In this document: positions 43,354-50,503 of the stretch, in pieces
Layout of the letters: each line of letters begins with the position of its first letter
Position numbering within the stretch: the first letter of the stretch is position 1
NCBI RefSeq assembly: GCF_000172175.1
Contig: NZ_ABJL02000008.1
Span: forward strand, 2,108,001 to 2,172,000
Reading direction: 5' to 3'
DNA length: 64,000 nucleotides
Source: Bacteroides intestinalis DSM 17393
GTDB lineage: Bacteria > Bacteroidota > Bacteroidia > Bacteroidales > Bacteroidaceae
Translations under genes and position numbers: made by a program
The notes under the pieces: generated by a model
Told to the model about the DNA's origin: nothing
The model's input: the letters and a program-made list of their open reading frames with translations, nothing else
Database searches by the model: none

Positions 43354-43773
43354 ATGAGTGAAGCAAGAATAGATAAATGGATGTGGGCTGTGCGCATTTT
43401 CAAGACACGCACCATTGCTGCCGAGGCGTGTAAGAAAAGCCGCATCAGCATCAATGGAGCATTGGCAAAGGCTGCTCGTACGGTAAAACCAGGCGATATA
43501 ATACAAGTACGTAAACCACCTGTTACCTACTCTTTCAAAGTACTGCAAGCCATAGAGAAACGCGTCGGAGCAAAGCTCGTTGCAGAGATGATGGAGAATG
43601 TAACGACTCCCGACCAGTATGAATTATTGGAAATGAGCCGCGTCAGTGGCTTCGTAGACCGTGCTAAAGGCGCCGGCCGTCCTACAAAGAAAGATCGACG
43701 GAGTATGGAGGAATTCACTACTCCCGAATTTATGGATGATTTTGACTTTGACTTTGATTTTGAAGAAGAGTAA
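43354..43773 (+). CDS. hslR: S4-domain heat-shock RNA-binding protein (Hsp15-like)
   Basis: The 139-aa protein has an S4 RNA-binding domain at its start (RIDKWMWAVRIFKTRTIAAEACKK then ISINGALAKAARTVKPGDII), as in Hsp15, which rescues stalled 50S subunits carrying nascent chains. The tail is acidic, ending in alternating Asp and Phe (DDFDFDFDFEEE). It follows pth in an rplY-pth-hslR run. Confidence 0.9.
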   Translation: MSEARIDKWMWAVRIFKTRTIAAEACKKSRISINGALAKAARTVKPGDIIQVRKPPVTYSFKVLQAIEKRVGAKLVAEMMENVTTPDQYELLEMSRVSGFVDRAKGAGRPTKKDRRSMEEFTTPEFMDDFDFDFDFEEE

Positions 43774-43793
43774 AAGAGAACACATTATATATT

Positions 43794-44780
43794 ATGAGCG
43801 AAAAGAAGATAAAATGGGGATTTATTGGTTGCGGGGAAGTAACCAAACATAAAAGTGGTCCCGCCTTTCAAAAGGTAGAAGGTTCAGAAGTGATTGCCGT
43901 AATGAGTCGCGATGGAGCTAAAGCCAAAGCTTATGCTCAGGAAAGAGGTATTCCAAAGTGGTATAATGATGCTCAGGAACTGATTGATGACGAGGATGTG
44001 AATGCCATCTATATCGCCACTCCACCTTCTTCACACGCCACCTATGCCATCATGGCAATGAAAGCAGGTAAACCTGTTTATATAGAAAAGCCTATGGCGG
44101 TAACATACGAGGAATGCTGCCGTATCAACCGTATCTCAAACGAAACTGGGGTTCCTTGCTTTGTAGCTTATTACCGCCGTTATCTTCCCTATTTTTTGAA
44201 AGTAAAGGAATTAGTAGATAATGACACAATAGGTAATATTATCAATATACAAATCCGCTTTGCCCAACCTCCCCGGGACCTGGATTATAACAAAGAAAAT
44301 CTTCCGTGGCGAGTACAACCGGACATTGCCGGAGGTGGCTATTTTTATGATTTAGCTCCCCACCAGATCGACTTATTACAAGATATGTTCGGCTGCATCC
44401 TGGAAGCTAATGGATACAAAAGTAATCGTGGTGGACTCTATCCGGCCGAAGATACTTTAAGTGCATGTTTCCAATTCGACAGTGGATTAGTAGGCAGTGG
44501 TTCCTGGTGTTTTGTAGCACACGACTCTGCACGCGAAGACCGCATTGAAGTTATCGGAGACAAGGGAATGATTTGTTTCTCTGTATTTACTTACGATCCC
44601 ATCGCCCTGCATACGGAAAAAGGAAGAGAAGAAATTCCGGTTGAAAACCCGGAGCATGTACAACAGCCACTCATCCAAGCCGTTGTCGATCATCTTTTAG
44701 GTAAGTCTATTTGTACCTGCGATGGAGCAAGCGCAACGCTTACAAACTGGGTGATGGACAAGATACTTAATAAACTTTAA
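43794..44780 (+). CDS. Gfo/Idh/MocA-family oxidoreductase
   Basis: The 328-aa protein has an N-terminal Rossmann fold (WGFIGCGEVTKHKSG) and the conserved EKP motif (about residues 98-100, KPVYIEKPMAVT), followed by the C-terminal alpha/beta substrate domain with PDIAGGGYFYDLAPHQIDL. Such enzymes oxidise or epimerise sugars with NAD(P). The start lies 21 bp after hslR. A 30-bp inverted repeat follows. The substrate is not evident. Confidence 0.88.
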   Translation: MSEKKIKWGFIGCGEVTKHKSGPAFQKVEGSEVIAVMSRDGAKAKAYAQERGIPKWYNDAQELIDDEDVNAIYIATPPSSHATYAIMAMKAGKPVYIEKPMAVTYEECCRINRISNETGVPCFVAYYRRYLPYFLKVKELVDNDTIGNIINIQIRFAQPPRDLDYNKENLPWRVQPDIAGGGYFYDLAPHQIDLLQDMFGCILEANGYKSNRGGLYPAEDTLSACFQFDSGLVGSGSWCFVAHDSAREDRIEVIGDKGMICFSVFTYDPIALHTEKGREEIPVENPEHVQQPLIQAVVDHLLGKSICTCDGASATLTNWVMDKILNKL

Positions 44781-44781
44781 T

Positions 44782-44867
44782 TAGTGATTAGGGGTGAGTG
44801 ATTAGTGATTAACACCATGCGGTTATAGCGTAGCTACTAATCACTAATCACTCACCCCTAATCACTA
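44782..44867. repeat. Perfect 30-bp inverted repeat of iterated TAGTGATTA words with ACCATGCGG loop
   Basis: Arms at 44782-44811 and 44838-44867 are perfectly complementary. Each is made of TAGTGATTA units around a GGGGTGAG core. The 26-nt loop contains ACCATGCGGTTATAGCGTAG. It lies between the convergent oxidoreductase and HIT genes and may end both transcripts. Confidence 0.88.
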
Positions 44868-45293
44868 TCAAAGCTCCTTCTTCACCGCCTCAATCAACTC
44901 ATTATATTCAGCATCCGTCAAGTATACCTTTCCCGGATTCATCTGAAATGTAGCACCATAATCAGGGCCATCTACATACTTCGGTGCAAGATGGAAATGC
45001 AAGTGTGATAATTTATCGGAATATGCACCGTAATTGATCTTTTCAGGATTAAAAGCTTTCTGCATAGCACGGGTTACACGAGTAACATCTTCCATAAAAG
45101 CATTACGGTCTTCATCACTCAATTCGTTCAAATCATTGACGTGGTCTTTATAAGATACAAGACAACGTCCTCTATAGGTTTGTTCTTTGAACAAAAATAC
45201 GCGGGATACACTCAATTCAGCAAACTCAATCATCAGATTGTGCAGAGTCTCATTATTCTGACAATACAAACATTCTTTCGGATCACTTTTCAT
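44868..45293 (-). CDS. HIT-family protein
   Basis: The 141-aa protein carries the histidine triad in LSHLHFHLAPKY (HxHxH, about residues 106-114), typical of nucleotide hydrolases or transferases. The N-terminal CLYCQNNE holds a CxxC pair, as in zinc-binding HIT proteins. The arms of the adjacent inverted repeat reach to its stop codon. It has its own -7 box. Confidence 0.9.
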   Translation of the reverse strand: MKSDPKECLYCQNNETLHNLMIEFAELSVSRVFLFKEQTYRGRCLVSYKDHVNDLNELSDEDRNAFMEDVTRVTRAMQKAFNPEKINYGAYSDKLSHLHFHLAPKYVDGPDYGATFQMNPGKVYLTDAEYNELIEAVKKEL

Positions 45294-45326
45294 GATATTC
45301 TTGATTTATTATTTATGTTTACGGAG

Positions 45327-45334
45327 CAAAGATA
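45327..45334 (-). promoter_or_regulatory. Predicted -7 box (TATCTTTG) for the HIT gene
   Basis: TATCTTTG on the minus strand lies 33 bp before the HIT start and 13 bp after the stop of the antiporter gene. Confidence 0.6.
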
Positions 45335-45346
45335 AACTTTCTATCC

Positions 45347-47617
45347 TTATTCCATGTCGACATTCTCATTCTTTTGTCCCACTAATTTATACACATCTGC
45401 ATTTTCTCCTACTATCCAGACCACGTCATCTTCCATAAATGGTTCATGCGGGTCGGGCGCGTGCAAAGTTTCCTCTCCCCTCTCCACACCTACAATAAGA
45501 CAATGATACTGCTCACGAATACCGGATTCACGCATCGTCTTACCTAAAAATATGGAGTGGGCATCTACACGGAACTGACGCAAAATCATCTCACTCTTTT
45601 CAACTACATCTGTTTCTAAGATCGCTGCTTTCTCCATCTCCGAACTAAACTGATTCAGCTCTTCATCCGTACCTATAACCTGTATTTTATCTTCCGGGAA
45701 AAGGCGCACGGAAGCTCCCGGTATATTAATTCTCTTCCTTCCACGGAGAATAGAGACTACATGTATGCCATATTTCTTTCCGAAATTGAGTTCTGCAAGT
45801 GTTTTCCCTGCCCATGCCGACTCACCAGGTACTTCAAAATCCGTCAGGTGCAGATCACGGGATAGCAGACGCCCGGCATACTCCGGCTTTTTCTCGCCCA
45901 TATATTCAGCACGCATATCACGATAACGAAGATTCTGAAAAAACTTCCGTTCTATCATGATAGACTGCTTCTTCAGTTGACGGGATAATATCATCATTAT
46001 AACCAGCAAAACCGCTACCCCCAGCAACAGGCCGACAGAAACTTTAAACAAACCGGATATCACAAACATTACAAATGAAACAGCTATCAATATACGGATA
46101 ACAATAGTTGCCACCAGCGGTGCACGATTTCCCCGGCTATCATTCCATAAAGTAACAAACTCAGCAGAATGATTCTTTTTAATCATAATAGCCCGCAAGA
46201 AAGGTGAAATAAACAAAATGATCACCACTGCTGCAAGCAATCTTCCCCAAATGCCGGGTATATGTTCCAGAAACAACGGAACAAGAAAGCGGAAAGCCAA
46301 AGCAACTACTGCAATGCTGACTATGGAATAAACAATCGTAATTCTCGTCAAAGCCAGAATAAGTTTCTTCCATAAACTCTCATGATTCATGGTCTGAGAA
46401 CCGGAAGAATAATGCAACAAAAAGTTTTTCCATTTGACTGGCAAATGCGTATCAACGAAATTAGAAGCCGGTTCGGCAAAACGAATCATATAAGGGGTGA
46501 GGAAAGTAGTAATAACCGAAACCGCTACTACAATGGGATATAGAAAATCACTCGTCACATGGAGGGATACACCCAAAGATGCTATAATAAAAGCAAACTC
46601 ACCAATCTGAGTCAGACTGAAACCACACTGCATAGCCGTTTTCAAAGGTTGCCCTGCCAGCAGAACTCCCAATGTACCGAATAAGGATTGCCCAAAAATT
46701 ACTGCCAAGGTGATCACTATAATCGGAAGCGCATACTCCACAATCATGGCAGGATCAACCATCATACCTACCGACACAAAGAATACAGCTCCAAAAAGAT
46801 CCTTCACCGGCTTTACCAGTCGTTCAATACTCTCCGCTTCTACCGTTTCGGCCAAAATAGAACCCATAATAAAGGCACCGAAAGCTGCGGAAAACCCTGT
46901 ACGGGCAGCCATAACCACCATTCCGAAACAGAGGCCCAACGAAACGATAAGCAATGTTTCCTCACTCATCAATTTGCGACAACGTTTCAGTAATTCCGGT
47001 ATCAGATAGATGCCTACCACAAACCAAAGTATCAGAAAAAAGAGAAGTTTTCCAATACTTTCCAGCATTTCCGATCCTTCGAAATTATGCCTCACTGCCA
47101 TGGTAGACAGCATTACCATCAGCACAATAGCAAGAATATCTTCCAGTATCAGCACACTGAGCACTAACCCCGTGAATTGTTTCTTGCGCATTCCCAGATC
47201 ATCAAATGCCTTATAAATAATAGTTGTAGAAGACATCGCAATCATACCCCCCAGGAAGATGCTATCCATACGTTGCCAACCAAAGCCTGTACCTACAGTA
47301 ATCCCCAAAAGGATCATACAAAATATAATGGTACAGGCAGCAATGATAGCTGCGCCGCCCACTTTCACAATTTTCTTGAAGCTAAACTCCAGTCCCAATG
47401 CAAATAAAAGAAAGATTACACCAATATCTGCCCAGGTCTGAATATTCGCCGTATCCATTACAGAAGGGGTATATGGCATATGAGGACTCGCCAGGAAACC
47501 TGCCACTACATACCCCAAGACCAATGGTTGTTTCAGTTTCTTGAACAATAGCGTCATGACTCCTGCACAAATCAGTATCAACGCTAAATCATTTATCAAA
47601 GTAGCTAAATGTGACAT
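45347..47617 (-). CDS. CPA2-type cation:proton antiporter (KefB-like) with TrkA-C domains
   Basis: The 756-aa protein starts at ATG 47617 (MSHLATLINDLALILICAGV). It has about 12 transmembrane helices with the CPA2 patterns FLLFALGLEFSFKKI and AAFGAFIMGSILAETVEAESIERLVKPVKDLFGAVFFVSVGMMVDP. A second membrane block (about 440-590) and RCK_C/TrkA-C segments at the C-terminus (RRLFPEDKIQVIGTDEEL and DPHEPFMEDDVVWIVG) gate transport. It exchanges K+ or Na+ for H+. The thioredoxin gene starts divergently. Confidence 0.9.
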   Translation of the reverse strand: MSHLATLINDLALILICAGVMTLLFKKLKQPLVLGYVVAGFLASPHMPYTPSVMDTANIQTWADIGVIFLLFALGLEFSFKKIVKVGGAAIIAACTIIFCMILLGITVGTGFGWQRMDSIFLGGMIAMSSTTIIYKAFDDLGMRKKQFTGLVLSVLILEDILAIVLMVMLSTMAVRHNFEGSEMLESIGKLLFFLILWFVVGIYLIPELLKRCRKLMSEETLLIVSLGLCFGMVVMAARTGFSAAFGAFIMGSILAETVEAESIERLVKPVKDLFGAVFFVSVGMMVDPAMIVEYALPIIVITLAVIFGQSLFGTLGVLLAGQPLKTAMQCGFSLTQIGEFAFIIASLGVSLHVTSDFLYPIVVAVSVITTFLTPYMIRFAEPASNFVDTHLPVKWKNFLLHYSSGSQTMNHESLWKKLILALTRITIVYSIVSIAVVALAFRFLVPLFLEHIPGIWGRLLAAVVIILFISPFLRAIMIKKNHSAEFVTLWNDSRGNRAPLVATIVIRILIAVSFVMFVISGLFKVSVGLLLGVAVLLVIMMILSRQLKKQSIMIERKFFQNLRYRDMRAEYMGEKKPEYAGRLLSRDLHLTDFEVPGESAWAGKTLAELNFGKKYGIHVVSILRGRKRINIPGASVRLFPEDKIQVIGTDEELNQFSSEMEKAAILETDVVEKSEMILRQFRVDAHSIFLGKTMRESGIREQYHCLIVGVERGEETLHAPDPHEPFMEDDVVWIVGENADVYKLVGQKNENVDME

Positions 47618-47645
47618 ATTATTTGTCCTTTCGTGTTTCTGCTGA

Positions 47646-47653
47646 CAAAAGTA
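47646..47653 (-). promoter_or_regulatory. Predicted -7 box (TACTTTTG) for the antiporter gene
   Basis: TACTTTTG on the minus strand lies 29 bp before the start at 47617. Confidence 0.55.
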
Positions 47654-47745
47654 GCAATTTTTATAGCATAAATAATTGTTATGCCACAAACTTTTTTTCT
47701 TCCGATATTGTTGAATTAACAATCAATCATTCAAAACATATTATT

Positions 47746-48069
47746 ATGGAAGAAAAGAAAGAAGTACGTGAAGAAAGAAATAAAGAGAAGTTGGCTAATG
47801 CAGATTGGGTTATGGCAGAATTTTATGCAACCTGGTGTCCGCATTGCAAACGAATGCAAACCATTGTAGAGGAATTTAAGAAATCAGTGAAAGGAATCCT
47901 TGAAGTGGTGCAAATTGATATCGACCAGGAAAGTGCGCTTGCTGATTTGTATACTATCGAAACAGTTCCTACATTTATATTAATAAGGAAAGGTGAACAA
48001 CTTTGGAGACAATCAGGAGAAATGCCTCTCGAAAGGTTAGAGAAAACAGTGAAAGATCTTAAATCCTAA
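47746..48069 (+). CDS. Thioredoxin-fold protein with CPHC active site
   Basis: The 107-aa protein starts at ATG 47746 (MEEKKEVREERNKEKLANAD); an upstream ATG would add 45 residues overlapping the divergent promoter region. It has a thioredoxin fold with AEFYATWCPHCKRMQTIVEEF and cis-proline segment TVPTF. The active site is CPHC, as in DsbA, rather than CGPC, but no signal peptide is present, so it is predicted to be cytoplasmic. A terminator follows. Confidence 0.88.
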   Translation: MEEKKEVREERNKEKLANADWVMAEFYATWCPHCKRMQTIVEEFKKSVKGILEVVQIDIDQESALADLYTIETVPTFILIRKGEQLWRQSGEMPLERLEKTVKDLKS

Positions 48070-48079
48070 AAATGATAGC

Positions 48080-48115
48080 GAGGGATATGTTCAAAAATCT
48101 CATATCCCTCCTTTT
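48080..48115 (+). terminator. Intrinsic terminator of the thioredoxin gene
   Basis: GAGGGATAT and ATATCCCTC form a perfect 9-bp stem followed by CTTTT, 11 bp after the stop. Confidence 0.8.
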
Positions 48116-48123
48116 AGTAATAC

Positions 48124-49641
48124 TTATTTCGGCCTGCTATCAGGCATTAAAGCCATTTCAATTTTATAAGCACCTGCCGATTCAGGCAGCAACACCTTTC
48201 CTATGAAAGTTTTAAATCCAGTCCTCCTGACAACGCAAGTATGCTCACCCGGAAATGTATGTAATGCATAAGATTCCGGTCCTAAATACACAAAAGGTTC
48301 TCCATCTATTTCTACAACAGCATCCCTTAAAGCAATTCCACAGGGTGGTTTAATAGTACAGAGGGCCGTTTTCCCTATGACATTACAGGGTTCAAGCACT
48401 ACTTTTGCCGGAGCATCCTTTCCTAAAACCACTTTCACCGTCTTTGTTTTCAATCCGCGAAGAATATATGTACCGGGAGATGCCCAGAAAGAACCGGACA
48501 CACCTGCGGTATATGCGACTAATGACATCGTCTCATCAATCAGTTCTACCTGCCCACCGGCATCCTCCTTATTTTCTTTCTCAAATATGATTTGCTGAAG
48601 TTTGGACGCATCACAAACAAGCAGATTCTCTTTATCCTTCTCTACAGTAAACACACCTCTGACCTGATAATGAGAATCAACTGAACGATATTCGTAAGTG
48701 CCCACCGGTAGCATACCTGAAGCACGCATCCTCAACCTGTAACGGTTATCCCAGGAACCACCCGCATTCAATGGAATAAAATCCAGAAGAGGAATCCATA
48801 TCTTCATATCCGGCGCCTTGCCTGTCACCCTGACCGGTGCACATTCAGAGTGAACAGCGTAATCAAAATAAACCGTTTTAGGTTCTCCCTTTGCATCAAA
48901 TTTCTGAAAAGAAGTTTCTTTGTACATAGAATCTATTGTACAAGTATAGTCACCATCAGGCAAATATACTTTAGAACCAGGTGCATAGGAACCTATTTTC
49001 AATCCATTTTGATTAAGCTGTATATTATACTTTATCCTTCTGGGGGCATTCTTCATTCCCAAAGTTATCCGAGTGAACGAAGGTAATATAACCTTTACCT
49101 CTACATTCTCTCTCACCTCAAAAGTATCAGCTATTGCGTACACAGAATCTCCACCAAAACACCAGTAAGAAGCTCCTTTGGGAACATAAATCCTGGTTTT
49201 CCAAATACCGATTTTATTCTTGACAAGCGGTGAAGTATAAGTCAGCAAATGACTAAGTTGCCCTGCAGAAGCAACAACCTGAGGTGAAACCCGGAAATCG
49301 ACCTTTACATTTTTCGGAATATCAGGACAGGTTATTGATGCCGTAACGAGTTTAAACCCTTTAAAACTGATTTTTGTAGAAACATCCGTTTCATCCAAAT
49401 TTATCAGGCCCCTACAATGGTAATGCCCATGAGAGATTATAAAGCTCCCAGTTCCATTTACAGGTAAAGCAACTTCCGCTACTCCTTTTTTATCAGTAAT
49501 AATATCAGTAGCTATATTAATCCCTTCACGTCTTCTTTCAACGTATCTAATATGAATTGATGCACTCACCAGCGGATTTCCATCAATTCCCGTCAAATGA
49601 AAACTTTGGCATACTAGTTTTTCGTCGTTATCTCCAACCAT
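48124..49641 (-). CDS. Large beta-rich protein of unknown function
   Basis: The 505-aa protein has no visible signal peptide and no transmembrane helix. It appears to consist of several immunoglobulin-like or PEGA-like modules: PSFTRITLGMKN, YKETSFQKFDAKGEPKTVYFDY, LPVGTYEYRSVDSHYQVRG and SPGTYILRGLKTKTVKVVLG are strand-turn-strand units. The ending KTFIGKVLLPESAGAYKIEMAL looks like a PEGA repeat. CarboxypepD_reg-like patterns (GIDGNPLVSASIHIRYVERR) occur at the start. I do not recognise a named family. It is convergent with the thioredoxin gene. Confidence 0.65.
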   Translation of the reverse strand: MVGDNDEKLVCQSFHLTGIDGNPLVSASIHIRYVERRREGINIATDIITDKKGVAEVALPVNGTGSFIISHGHYHCRGLINLDETDVSTKISFKGFKLVTASITCPDIPKNVKVDFRVSPQVVASAGQLSHLLTYTSPLVKNKIGIWKTRIYVPKGASYWCFGGDSVYAIADTFEVRENVEVKVILPSFTRITLGMKNAPRRIKYNIQLNQNGLKIGSYAPGSKVYLPDGDYTCTIDSMYKETSFQKFDAKGEPKTVYFDYAVHSECAPVRVTGKAPDMKIWIPLLDFIPLNAGGSWDNRYRLRMRASGMLPVGTYEYRSVDSHYQVRGVFTVEKDKENLLVCDASKLQQIIFEKENKEDAGGQVELIDETMSLVAYTAGVSGSFWASPGTYILRGLKTKTVKVVLGKDAPAKVVLEPCNVIGKTALCTIKPPCGIALRDAVVEIDGEPFVYLGPESYALHTFPGEHTCVVRRTGFKTFIGKVLLPESAGAYKIEMALMPDSRPK

Positions 49642-49966
49642 AATGCGAATCTTAAAAAAGTGCTATTTTCGTGTTTTATAAAAAATACCCGGCCAAAGTT
49701 AAGGATATTTTCATTATTACAATTCGCCAACTCCCAAAAAATTAATCTAATTGAAATTCTTCTTTATTCAGAGCAAGCTTTAAGCAACTACCATCTAAGT
49801 TAAACGGCTTTTTCTCGCTATAGAAAGAATATATTCTCACCACATTGAGAAGAAATACTCATCTCTTTGAGTAAAGACTCTCACCGTATTGAGAAAATAT
49901 TCTCAATACGGTGAGAATAGCTGAGAAAAAGCAGAGCTATTACCGCCTAATATAGTAGCAAGGATC
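49642..49966. other. Intergenic region with inverted-repeat cluster
   Basis: This ~325-bp stretch holds the CTCACC-type palindrome cluster at 49833-49916. No credible ORF is present. Confidence 0.5.
49833..49916. repeat. Inverted-repeat cluster built on TCTCACCGTATTGAGAA words
   Basis: A perfect 17-bp inverted repeat (49879-49895 and 49900-49916, 4-nt loop) is preceded by a degenerate copy (49833-49851, ATTCTCACCACATTGAGAA) and ACTCATCTCTTTGAGT. It lies beyond the DUF6078 stop codon (49967). Confidence 0.75.
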
Positions 49967-50407
49967 TTACTCCCAATCATACTTCTCCACATACGTGTCA
50001 TACACAGGTTCTTCCTTGATTCCATGATTAAGGAAAATCTGACGAATGTGCTCCTGCTGGGCAGGAGTAGCAAGACGTTCATGGTTTTTGATGCGATAAT
50101 ACATATTTCTGCCAAGGAAATTATAAATCTCACGTTTAATGACAAGAGCTTCGGCATGCGGAATCTTATCCAGCAGATGAGTGATACCTGAGGCATAGCG
50201 TTTCATACGATCAGGTATAAAAAAGGAACAGGGTTCAACTTCCTGAGAAGCTGTGAGAGCAGGATTCACAACACAAACAACGGTGAGCTGCAAAGGAATG
50301 TAGGAGGTTACCAGGTAACGCAGACATTTGGCGGCGCGTGGACATTTTGTGTTAAAGCAATGAGCGAAGGCGTAAGGCACCTCGCTGTAGTCAAAATCGG
50401 GTTTCAT
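49967..50407 (-). CDS. DUF6078 protein
   Basis: The 146-aa protein begins MKPDFDYSEVPYAFAHCFNTKCPRAAKCLRY, with several Cys residues (about 17, 23, 28) that could bind metal. The C-terminal half has helices with NFLGRNMYYRIKNHERLATPAQQEHIRQIF and a tail YVEKYDW. It fits DUF6078, a Bacteroidales family of unknown function. It is separated by 96 bp from the propeller regulator on the same strand. Confidence 0.72.
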   Translation of the reverse strand: MKPDFDYSEVPYAFAHCFNTKCPRAAKCLRYLVTSYIPLQLTVVCVVNPALTASQEVEPCSFFIPDRMKRYASGITHLLDKIPHAEALVIKREIYNFLGRNMYYRIKNHERLATPAQQEHIRQIFLNHGIKEEPVYDTYVEKYDWE

Positions 50408-50503
50408 ATTCTATTATAATAAAAACATTATTCAAAGAAAGCTCTATGCATCTAAAACGCACATCAAAAAGCACTGACAAAGATAGAACTTGTTTTTCAA
50501 ACT

